Of a stretch of DNA of 9,458 nucleotides, positions 1 to 5,652 are shown one piece after another. Under the pieces are notes generated by a model. It searched no databases, had not been told where the DNA came from, and saw only the letters and a list, made by a program, of their open reading frames with translations. The stretch is taken from the NCBI GenBank assembly GCA_937952995.1, contig CALFYB010000327.1, positions 1 to 9,458 on the forward strand. Reading direction: 5' to 3'. The position numbers and the translations under genes were made by a program. This stretch comes from an uncultured Caulobacteraceae bacterium (GTDB taxonomy: Bacteria; Pseudomonadota; Alphaproteobacteria; Caulobacterales; Caulobacteraceae). How positions within the stretch are numbered: the stretch's first letter is position 1; every line of letters begins with the position of its first letter.

Positions 1-1
1 A

Positions 2-388
2 TTTTTTTATTTTAATTACTATATCTTAAAGCCTGAAGAAGATAAATTTTATTTTGGCCCTCAAGTTGGAGTGAATGGAACGTTAGGAGCTGTTCAGGAG
101 TCAAGCGTAGATTGGGCTAATTCCCTTTCAGTTTATGAACCTAGTGGTTTAACCGGAAGAGATATAAGTAATTCATCAGAATTAGTTGGAGGAGCAGGAG
201 TTGGCCTTACAGGAGGATACAATAGATTTAGATTTAATATAAGGTACAATTATGGTGTGTCGAACTTATTAGGAACTATATCTACTCCTACTGAGCCTGG
301 AGCTTATCCTAGTGGTGACACTCCCTATTCAGCAAAATTAAGCAGCATCGGCTTTACAGTAAGCTATAGATTTTTTTCAAAAAATTAA
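2..388 (+). CDS. C-terminal part of a Bacteroidota outer-membrane beta-barrel protein (partial)
   Basis: The reading frame is open from base 2, so the gene enters from the left and the GTG at 71 is not a real start; 128 codons plus TAA are visible. The protein alternates polar and hydrophobic/aromatic residues (FYFGPQVGV, FRFNIRYNYG) and ends in a final amphipathic strand, IGFTVSYRFF, before SKN. That pattern is typical of the last strands of PorT-like or OmpA-like barrels in Bacteroidota, which sit in the outer membrane. Codons are strongly A/T-ending and the DNA is AT-rich, unlike everything after ~470. The specific family is not certain because the N-terminus is missing. Together with the next stub this belongs to a different organism from the rest of the window. 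Confidence 0.6.
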   Translation, partial: FFYFNYYILKPEEDKFYFGPQVGVNGTLGAVQESSVDWANSLSVYEPSGLTGRDISNSSELVGGAGVGLTGGYNRFRFNIRYNYGVSNLLGTISTPTEPGAYPSGDTPYSAKLSSIGFTVSYRFFSKN

Positions 389-420
389 TTCTATATTTCA
401 ACCTATAAACTATTTTTATT

Positions 421-465
421 ATGAAGAAAACATTATTGAAAAGTTTCGGCATGGTTGCCCTGCTG
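421..465 (+). pseudogene. 5' stub of a Bacteroidota gene with a signal-peptide start, cut by a sequence junction
   Basis: ATG at 421 begins MKKTLLKSFGMVALL, a basic N-terminus followed by a hydrophobic run, as in a secretion signal. It lies 32 bases after the previous stop, and its first nine or so codons are AT-rich like that gene. There is no purine-rich Shine-Dalgarno, which is normal for Bacteroidota. From about 447-470 the same frame continues in strongly GC-ending codons and runs to 708 in a composition typical of another genome. I read this as the true start of a gene whose body was replaced at a junction. The exact break cannot be fixed to better than about 20 bases. Confidence 0.5.
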
Positions 466-620
466 TTCCGCAACCCGGAGCAGGTGAGCAAGTTCCTTGC
501 CGCCCTCGAGGCCGGCGAGACTGCCAGCGCCGCGCCGGCACCATCGGCCGCGGTGACGTGCCGCTGCTGCCGGGCGGGCATGGGCTGGAGAATTTCGCCA
601 CCGCGCTGGGCCAGGGCGGC
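456..620. other. GC-rich segment of unresolved origin between two genomes
   Basis: This stretch is neither the AT-rich Bacteroidota sequence nor recognisable GpmA. In the frame of the 421 start, codons from ~466 to ~555 nearly all end in G or C and give a plausible peptide (FRNPEQVSKFLAALEAGE followed by an Ala/Pro-rich run). From ~558 the G/C-ending pattern moves to the frame that continues into gpmA. Such a frame change suggests either an indel or two joined pieces. I do not recognise a protein family in either frame. It could be a third source in a chimeric assembly, or error-laden consensus over the missing gpmA 5' end. Confidence 0.4.
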
Positions 621-1214
621 GATCTGCTCGCTGCTGCAGGCGTCGCCTTTGACCAGGCCTATACCTCGGTTCAGACCCGCGCGATCCGGACCGCGTGCCT
701 CGCCCTAGAAGCGGCGGGTCAGGCTTGGGTGCCGCTGACTAAGGACTGGCGCTTGAATGAGCGCCATTACGGGGGACTGACCGGATTGAATAAGGCTGAG
801 ACCGCGCAAAAGCATGGCGAGGCTCAGGTGTTGGTGTGGCGCCGATCCTATGACGTGCCGCCGCCGCCCTTGGCACCCGGCGGGACCTATGATTTCAGCA
901 AGGATCGCCGCTATGCCGGCATCGCCATTCCGGACACGGAAAGCCTAAAGACCACGCTGGACCGCGTCTTGCCCTACTGGCAGTCCGACATCGCCCCGCA
1001 GCTTCAGTCGGGAAAGACGGTTCTGGTCGCGGCCCATGGCAATAGTCTGAGGGCCATCGTCAAGCACCTGTTCGCCGTGCCCGATGGCGAGATCACCGAG
1101 GTCGAGATTCCCACCGGCAATCCGTTGCTGATCGACCTAGATGACGCGTTGAAGCCGATCTCGGCGCGCTATCTCGATGAAGCCCGCGCCCAACCCCTGC
1201 CAAAGCGCGCCTAG
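558..1214 (+). CDS. gpmA: 2,3-bisphosphoglycerate-dependent phosphoglycerate mutase, N-terminus missing or replaced
   Basis: GpmA interconverts 3- and 2-phosphoglycerate in cytosolic glycolysis/gluconeogenesis through a phosphohistidine. Family-typical sequence begins at about base 621 (GDLLAAAGVAFDQAYTS) and runs to the stop. It includes LNERHYGGLTGLNKAE with the catalytic Glu region (residues 66-81 of this frame), the RRSYD substrate loop (95-99), and the second catalytic histidine in AAHGNSLR (H160). The first ~40 residues of a normal GpmA, which carry the LRHGxSxWN motif and the phosphorylated histidine, are absent. The GTG at 558 and the ~20 residues after it do not resemble the family apart from a chance-level HG and LENF. 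As written the product would be inactive. The likely cause is the junction upstream rather than gene decay, because the rest is intact. The stop lies 4 bases before the deaminase start, suggesting co-transcription. Confidence 0.85.
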   Translation: MPLLPGGHGLENFATALGQGGDLLAAAGVAFDQAYTSVQTRAIRTACLALEAAGQAWVPLTKDWRLNERHYGGLTGLNKAETAQKHGEAQVLVWRRSYDVPPPPLAPGGTYDFSKDRRYAGIAIPDTESLKTTLDRVLPYWQSDIAPQLQSGKTVLVAAHGNSLRAIVKHLFAVPDGEITEVEIPTGNPLLIDLDDALKPISARYLDEARAQPLPKRA

Positions 1215-1218
1215 CCCG

Positions 1219-1854
1219 ATGTATAGCACCGGCGACATCCTGATGATGCGCCGGGCCATTGCGACCGCGATGGCCAATCTTGGCTCGACCTGGCCCAACC
1301 CTTCAGTCGGCTGCGTCATTGCCAAGGACGGGGAGATTCTGGCCGAGGCGGCAACAGCCCCCGGTGGGCGGCCTCATGCCGAAGAACAGGCCCTCGCGGC
1401 CTTGGGTGAGCAAGCGGTCGGGGCGACGGCCTATGTGACCTTGGAACCTTGCGGTGCCCGCTCGTCTGGCCACGCCTCCTGCGCGCAGCGGCTGGCAGGT
1501 TCGGGCGTGGTGCGGGTGGTGATCGCCTGCGAAGACCCATCCCCCTTTGCCTCGGGTCAAGGCTTGGAGCGTTTGCGCGAGGCGGGCCTTCCTTTTGAGA
1601 CGGGCCTGCTGGCCGACGAGGCGAGAGTGCTATGCGCGGGCTTTGTGCATCGGCTGGCAACGGGAAAACCGCTGGTCGAGGCCTCGGACCATGGCGACCA
1701 TTTTGACGGCCTGTTCGAACCGAAAGCGGGCGAAGGCCTATCTGCGGCGCTGCTGCGTTACGGAGAGGCTGGCTATACCCGGCTCTGGACCCCTCGGGGC
1801 GGACCATTGGCGTGGGAACTATCCCGCGCTGGACTACTGGCGATCGCGCAGTAG
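1219..1854 (+). CDS. RibD-like zinc deaminase domain protein (no reductase domain)
   Basis: The N-terminal ~150 residues match the deaminase half of RibD, which deaminates the pyrimidine intermediate of riboflavin synthesis. Visible are the family start (MRRAIATAMANLGSTWPNPSVGC, residues ~10-32, shown in parts), the zinc and catalytic HAE at 53-55, and the second zinc motif starting EPC at 76-78 with its partner C88. The spacing between the two cysteines is 9 residues, against 8 in the usual RibD PCCHxGxTPPC motif, so the active-site loop differs. Classical RibD is ~360-370 residues with a C-terminal reductase; here only ~60 unassigned residues follow. The start at 1219 places the conserved helix correctly; an in-frame ATG at 1177 would overlap gpmA. 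It may act in riboflavin synthesis with a separate reductase, or on another nucleobase-like substrate. Confidence 0.75.
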   Translation: MYSTGDILMMRRAIATAMANLGSTWPNPSVGCVIAKDGEILAEAATAPGGRPHAEEQALAALGEQAVGATAYVTLEPCGARSSGHASCAQRLAGSGVVRVVIACEDPSPFASGQGLERLREAGLPFETGLLADEARVLCAGFVHRLATGKPLVEASDHGDHFDGLFEPKAGEGLSAALLRYGEAGYTRLWTPRGGPLAWELSRAGLLAIAQ

Positions 1855-1921
1855 GACCCTTTTCATTAAGGGTTGAGGTCCATGGTGCAACCTAAGGGAA
1901 CCATAACTGTAGGCAGATGAC
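1854..1921. other. Intergenic region with small inverted repeats before the pentapeptide gene
   Basis: ACCCTT (1856-1861) and AAGGGT (1868-1873) form a perfect 6-bp dyad around a 6-base loop, starting right after the deaminase stop. A second pairing, GGACC (1854-1858) with GGTCC (1877-1881), encloses it. There is no T-tract, so it would be a weak terminator at best; it could equally be an operator for the pentapeptide gene. No convincing -35/-10 pair or strong Shine-Dalgarno was found in these 68 bases. Confidence 0.3.
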
Positions 1922-3058
1922 ATGCCGACTTCGCCTCATAATGAACCGCCAATGCGCCCGACCCAAGCGCAGATCAACGAGGTCTGTGACAAGCATGAAC
2001 GGTTCAGGACCGCCCGGCCCGGCGGCGCGCGGGCAGTTTTTGCATGGATGGATCTGTCCGAACGGATCTTGAGCGGTAGAGACCTTTCCGAGGCAGATTT
2101 AACCGGCGCGATTTTACGGGGTGCGAAATTTGTAAAAACCTCGCTTGAGAATGCAACGCTGTTTGGCGCGGACGTCGCAGATGCTGATCTTCGAGGGGCC
2201 AGATTACGCCGCGCAGACTTGCGAGGAGCCTCTTTGCGCGGTGCCAACCTGACAGACGCTGACCTTTCTGGCGTCAATCTGTCTCGATCGCAATTGGGAG
2301 GAATTGTCGCCGTCAGCGCCGATTTTTCGAACGCGATTTTGAAGAATTGTCGATTGGTGCGCGCGAACTTGAAGTCGGCCAATCTGACCAACGCTGACCT
2401 ATCGGGTTGCGACCTGTCTAGTACGACCTTGTCTGGGGCCAATCTCTCGCGCGCAGTCCTGATCGGGGCAAAGACCGAGGGCTGTGTCATCGACCAGGCC
2501 CAGATGACCGGTATGGTTCTTGACCGTGTGATGCCAGATCGCGATTACGGAACGCTAACGGCCGACTATAATCTTTGGTGCGAAACGGCAGGGCGGGAGG
2601 GCGAGCTTACGATCTTTGATGACTCTGACCTTCGCTCCGTCGGCACCCTGCGTGGGATGTTGCTCACTGCTCTGTCTGCAAGAAACGCGATCTTCTATGG
2701 GCTGGATCTTGAGGGTGTCGGCCTACAGGGCGCGCATTTGGAAGGCGCTGACCTTCGCGGATGTAATCTTCGATTGGCAGATCTGCGCGGCGCGCGTTTG
2801 CAAGGGGCAAACCTGTCCTATGCAAACCTGCAAGGCGCGCTGTTTGGGGCCCTTAGAATCTCTGACCTGCGCACCATTCAAACCGATCTTACGGCCGCCA
2901 GCCTTCGCGGCGTAAAGGCCGCAGGCGCAGACTTTCGCGGCACGTTGCTCAATGAAGCTGATCTCACAGGCGCTGACTTTACCAATGCAATTTTGACTAA
3001 GAGCGAGGCTCAAGGAGCCATTCTTGACCGGGTCAAAGGCTGGAACAGGGTCGATTAG
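1922..3058 (+). CDS. Pentapeptide-repeat protein with two repeat modules
   Basis: The 378-residue protein is dominated by A(D/N)LxG/x pentapeptides, which fold as a right-handed quadrilateral beta-helix. Block one covers about residues 45-200, for example ADLRGA, ANLTDADLSG and ANLTNADLSG. Block two covers about 244-370, with GADLRGCNL and GANLSYANL. Each is introduced by a related non-repeat lead-in: residues ~20-45 (DKHERFRTARPGGARAVF) and ~213-235 (ADYNLWCETAGREGEL). This suggests an internal duplication of a cap-plus-helix unit. There is no signal peptide or membrane segment, so it is probably cytosolic. Family members include the DNA-mimicking gyrase protectors MfpA and Qnr, but those lack this cap, so no function is inferred. 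ATG at 1922 is taken as the start; ATG at 1952 (MRPTQAQ) is an equally credible start and neither has a clear ribosome-binding site. Confidence 0.85.
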   Translation: MPTSPHNEPPMRPTQAQINEVCDKHERFRTARPGGARAVFAWMDLSERILSGRDLSEADLTGAILRGAKFVKTSLENATLFGADVADADLRGARLRRADLRGASLRGANLTDADLSGVNLSRSQLGGIVAVSADFSNAILKNCRLVRANLKSANLTNADLSGCDLSSTTLSGANLSRAVLIGAKTEGCVIDQAQMTGMVLDRVMPDRDYGTLTADYNLWCETAGREGELTIFDDSDLRSVGTLRGMLLTALSARNAIFYGLDLEGVGLQGAHLEGADLRGCNLRLADLRGARLQGANLSYANLQGALFGALRISDLRTIQTDLTAASLRGVKAAGADFRGTLLNEADLTGADFTNAILTKSEAQGAILDRVKGWNRVD

Positions 3059-3083
3059 CTTTGTCGACAGCTAAAAATAGGAA

Positions 3084-3130
3084 CCCCCGCCCCTGCGCGT
3101 CCCCGGGGGGAAGGACGCGAGGGGCAGGGG
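3084..3130 (-). terminator. Strong GC-rich hairpin, terminator of the Hsp20 gene
   Basis: Arms 3084-3102 and 3113-3130 pair over about 17 bp with one mismatch and one bulged base, around a 10-base G-rich loop. Read on the minus strand, the stem is followed after a few bases by TATTTTT (complement of 3075-3081), so it fits an intrinsic terminator for the leftward small heat-shock gene. On the plus strand no T-tract follows, so rightward termination of the pentapeptide gene is less certain, although the hairpin could slow both polymerases in this convergent gap. Confidence 0.65.
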
Positions 3131-3132
3131 AG

Positions 3133-3167
3133 GGCCCAAGCCTGGGCGGGGTTAGGCGGCTTGGGCC
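3133..3167. repeat. Perfect 10-bp inverted repeat spanning the Hsp20 stop codon
   Basis: GGCCCAAGCC at 3133-3142 is the exact reverse complement of GGCTTGGGCC at 3158-3167, with a 15-base loop that contains the minus-strand stop codon (3152-3154). An alternative shorter hairpin, GCCCA/TGGGC at 3134-3147, overlaps it. It lies directly before the terminator hairpin in the minus-strand transcript and may protect the mRNA 3' end or take part in termination. Confidence 0.5.
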
Positions 3168-3610
3168 GTGGTCTCAATCAGAGGGGCTGCCGCGGTCGTG
3201 ATTTCAATACGCCGGGTCTTAAGCTGCTCAGGCAGTTCGCGCTTTAGCGAGATGGACAAAAGGCCATTGGCGAGACCCGCTTCGGTCACCACGACATAGT
3301 CAGCCAGTTGGAACCGGCGCTCAAAACTGCGGGCGGCGAGGCCGCGGTGCAGATAGCGCTTGGTCTCTTCGGTCGCGGGCTTGCGGCCTTGGACGGTGAG
3401 CAGGTTCTCCTTGACCTCAATGGTCAGGTCATCTGGCGAAAAGCCAGCGACGGCGATCTCGATCCGATAGGCGTTCTCATCGGTTCGCTCGATATTGTAG
3501 GGCGGATAGCCGGTGGGACCTTCGGTGGCCGCAGCCGATTCGAGCAGCTGCGCCAAACGGTCAAAGCCGACCACGGAGCGATAGAGCGGGGAAAAATCTG
3601 TCGTACGCAT
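3152..3610 (-). CDS. Small heat-shock protein, Hsp20/IbpA family
   Basis: This ATP-independent cytosolic chaperone holds unfolding proteins in a refoldable state. The 152-residue product starts MRTTDFSPLYRSVVGFDRL, a classic IbpA-type N-terminus. It has an alpha-crystallin domain from about 35 to 137, with YNIERTDENAYRIEIAVAGF as the first strands (38-57), the diagnostic AGLANGLL near 111-118, and a C-terminal I-x-I motif (I135-E-I137) used in oligomer assembly. The start at 3610 is fixed by this N-terminus and by AAGAAGGA (complement of 3618-3625) seven bases upstream; the frame is open further back to 3781, but that extension is the untranslated leader. The Shine-Dalgarno is sequestered in a predicted ROSE-like hairpin, implying heat-induced translation. 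The gene is divergent from the methyltransferase pair and convergent with the pentapeptide gene. Confidence 0.92.
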   Translation of the reverse strand: MRTTDFSPLYRSVVGFDRLAQLLESAAATEGPTGYPPYNIERTDENAYRIEIAVAGFSPDDLTIEVKENLLTVQGRKPATEETKRYLHRGLAARSFERRFQLADYVVVTEAGLANGLLSISLKRELPEQLKTRRIEITTAAAPLIETTAQAA

Positions 3611-3614
3611 AGCA

Positions 3615-3680
3615 ACATCCTTCTTAGGCAAAGCAAGGTTGTGGTTCATGAGCAGGCCATCACGCAGTCCCAGATGGGCC
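3615..3680 (-). promoter_or_regulatory. Candidate ROSE-type RNA thermometer in the Hsp20 leader
   Basis: In the minus-strand transcript, CCUUGCUU (complement of 3631-3638) can pair with AAGAAGG (complement of 3619-3625) across a 5-base loop. Seven base pairs form, leaving one G of UUGCU bulged opposite the Shine-Dalgarno. Beyond an A-A mismatch, ACA/UGU extends the stem to 3615-3642. A second hairpin lies just upstream, GGCCAT (3655-3660) with ATGGGCC (3674-3680), again with one bulge. The U(U/C)GCU anti-Shine-Dalgarno with a bulged G is the hallmark of ROSE elements, which melt on heat shock upstream of alphaproteobacterial and enterobacterial small heat-shock genes. The pairing is seen in the sequence; thermometer function is inferred. 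Confidence 0.7.
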
Positions 3681-3871
3681 CCGCGTCGATCCTGAAAGGC
3701 CCGGTTGTCCAGCGCCTTCGGATGATAGGTGGTGATCAAAATGGGCTTCGCAAGGGGTGCGCTATTTTGGCCGGTTCTCACAGTTTAGAGAGGCTGCACG
3801 AACGGGGTTGCCGTATGCGACGTCTGCGGTCAGGGTCGCGCCTTGTTTTGTCCTTTGGGTGAGTTTGACGG

Positions 3872-4744
3872 ATGATGGGCTCGAAATCGATGGTTGTACG
3901 TCTTGGCCTGTGCGTGCTCGCGCTCGCGGTTCTATCCAGCGCGCCGGTATCGGCGGCTCCGGTCAAGTCGGCCAAAGATGCGGCTTTGGTCGCGGCCATC
4001 GCTCGCCAGACCCGCCCGGCCGATGATGTGGCGCGCGATGGCGCGCGGCGGCCATTGGAAAGCTTGAGCTTTTGGGGATTGAAACCGGGTCAGACCATTT
4101 TGGAGATTGTGCCTGGCGGCGGTTATTGGACCGAAATTCTTGCCCCCTATGCTAAGGCGACCGGCGGCAGGTACATGGTCGGATTGGCCGATATTTCTAG
4201 TCCCACTGTTTCTGAAGCTGCCCGCAAAGGCCGCGCAGATTTCCTCGCCAAATATGCGGACGCGAAGCTCTACGGTACGGTTGAGCCGACTAATTTCGGT
4301 GCGACTTCGGGCCCCTTCGCGCCAGCGGGCACGGTCGATCTGTTCCTCACAACGCGCAACATCCATAATCTGATATGGTCGCCCGGCCGGTTGGACAAGA
4401 CCCTCAACGACGCCTTCGCCGTTCTCAAACCCGGCGGCATATTGGCCATTGAAGAACATCGTGCGGACCCTCGGCCGATGGTCCCAGAGGCCCGAGACGG
4501 CTATGTCTCCGAGACCTATGTCATTGAAGCCGCAAAGAAAGCCGGATTTGTCTTGGATGGCCGCTCAGACGTCAATGCCAATCCCAAGGACACCAAGGAC
4601 CATCCCTTCGGCGTTTGGACACTGCCGCCTACGCGCCGTTCGGCTCCTGCTGGCCAGCCGGCCAATCCTTCTTTTGATGCGCGCAAATACGAGGCTATCG
4701 GCGAGAGCGACCGTATGGCCCTGCGTTTTCGCAAACCGCGCTAG
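3872..4744 (+). CDS. Exported class I methyltransferase-like protein (COG4798 type), soluble periplasmic form
   Basis: The 290-residue product begins with a basic N-terminus and a hydrophobic core (residues ~8-21), ending in a signal-peptidase-I site near PVSA-AP (28/29), so it should be a soluble periplasmic protein. The mature part has a Rossmann methyltransferase layout: motif I around ILEIVPGGGYWT (76-87), DLFLTTRNIHN (156-166), a strand-turn LKPGGILAIEEHRA (185-198), and the C-terminal HPFGVWTLPP (244-253) and GESDRM (277-282). These fit the predicted methyltransferases of COG4798, whose substrate I do not know to be established. The downstream gene is a paralog reaching nearly to the same end motif. 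ATG 3872, 3875 and 3890 are all possible starts; 3890 gives a shorter signal peptide. A SAM-fold protein outside the cytoplasm is odd because no SAM pool is known there. Confidence 0.75.
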   Translation: MMGSKSMVVRLGLCVLALAVLSSAPVSAAPVKSAKDAALVAAIARQTRPADDVARDGARRPLESLSFWGLKPGQTILEIVPGGGYWTEILAPYAKATGGRYMVGLADISSPTVSEAARKGRADFLAKYADAKLYGTVEPTNFGATSGPFAPAGTVDLFLTTRNIHNLIWSPGRLDKTLNDAFAVLKPGGILAIEEHRADPRPMVPEARDGYVSETYVIEAAKKAGFVLDGRSDVNANPKDTKDHPFGVWTLPPTRRSAPAGQPANPSFDARKYEAIGESDRMALRFRKPR

Positions 4745-4756
4745 AGCAGACGTCAC

Positions 4757-5644
4757 TTGACCTCTCGTCGACGGATTCTGATCTCCGCAGCGGCCCTGTT
4801 CGCCTTGAGTGCCTGCGGCCGCAAGGTCGATTCGACTGCTAAGTCGTCGGATCAGCTCAAAACCACTGCCCGGTTGGGCAGTCTGGAGTGGGCGGTCGCT
4901 GGCGATTGGCGACCGGCGCAAGACAAGGCGCGTGACCGTTGGCGTCACCCGGTCCAGACCTTGACCTTCTTTGGGCTGAAACCCGGCATGACGGTGGTCG
5001 AGTTCTGGCCGGGAGCAGGCTGGTACACCGACATTCTAGGACCCTACCTGTCCCAAAATCGCGGCACCCTCTATGCGGCGGGCCTTGAGGCTGGTCCGCA
5101 AGATCCATCCCTTTCAGAGGTCGGGGAACAGTTCGCCAGCAAGATCAAATCCTCGCCCCAACTCTACCGAGCGGTCAAGATCACGACCTTTGGACCCAAG
5201 TCTGGCCCGGTCGCGCCCGATGGAAAGGCTGACCTCGTGCTGTTCCTTCGAAATGTCCATAATTGGATGTCGGCTGGGATTGCTGAAAAGGCCTTTGCGT
5301 CGGCCTATGCCGCCCTCAAGCCCGGCGGCGTTCTGGGTGTGGAGGAGCACCGTGCCAAACCTGACCGGGTCCAGGATGCGTTGGCCTCGGACGGCTATGT
5401 TCAAGAGGCCTATGTCAAGCAATTGGCCAAGGAGGCGGGCTTCGTCTTCGAAGAGGCCAGCGAAATCAATGCCAATCGCTTGGATGATACAGATCATCCC
5501 TTCGGCGTTTGGACCTTGCCGCCCGTGCGCCGGTCCTCGCCGCGCGGACAGGCCCCGAACCCCGCCTTCGACCACGCGCCCTTCGACGCCATAGGCGAAA
5601 GCGATAGGATGACTTTGCGGTTTCGCAAGCCCCGAAAACCCTAA
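4757..5644 (+). CDS. Exported class I methyltransferase-like lipoprotein, paralog of the preceding gene
   Basis: It starts with TTG at 4757, 12 bases after the previous stop. No ATG or GTG nearby keeps the signal peptide, and the same-frame stop at 4742-4744 blocks any longer start. The 295-residue product begins MTSRRRILIS and reaches a lipobox, LSAC, with C20 as the lipidated residue. The SRRRIL stretch also resembles a twin-arginine motif. The body matches its neighbour: VVEFWPGAGWYTDIL (80-94), FLRNVHN (163-169), LKPGGVLGVEEHRA (187-200), HPFGVWTLPP (247-256) and GESDRMTLRFRKP (280-292). It is therefore a membrane-anchored sister of the soluble protein, probably from a tandem duplication and transcribed with it. 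The reaction is unknown; the Rossmann motif suggests SAM or another nucleotide cofactor. Confidence 0.75.
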   Translation: MTSRRRILISAAALFALSACGRKVDSTAKSSDQLKTTARLGSLEWAVAGDWRPAQDKARDRWRHPVQTLTFFGLKPGMTVVEFWPGAGWYTDILGPYLSQNRGTLYAAGLEAGPQDPSLSEVGEQFASKIKSSPQLYRAVKITTFGPKSGPVAPDGKADLVLFLRNVHNWMSAGIAEKAFASAYAALKPGGVLGVEEHRAKPDRVQDALASDGYVQEAYVKQLAKEAGFVFEEASEINANRLDDTDHPFGVWTLPPVRRSSPRGQAPNPAFDHAPFDAIGESDRMTLRFRKPRKP

Positions 5645-5652
5645 AAATGACA

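Noticed and set aside
447..455. CGGCATGGT, in the gpmA frame, as the missing RHG catalytic motif
   Set aside because: It reads R-H-G in the right frame, but the following residues do not match GpmA and the codons there lie at the AT-rich/GC-rich junction. Probably coincidence.
1936..2490. Long minus-strand open frame opposite the pentapeptide gene
   Set aside because: It is a repeat-driven shadow: the regular A(D/N)L codons on the plus strand keep the antisense frame open.
3725..3754. CTTG ... CCTAT pair on the minus strand as a heat-shock sigma-32 promoter for Hsp20
   Set aside because: The elements are right in kind and would give a leader of about 105 bases, but 21 bases separate CTTG from CCTAT, several more than the usual alphaproteobacterial spacing. 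It is not claimed as a feature.
3308..3862. Long plus-strand open frame opposite the Hsp20 gene
   Set aside because: It is the shadow of the Hsp20 gene and its leader; the peptide has no recognisable domain and Hsp20 is clearly real.
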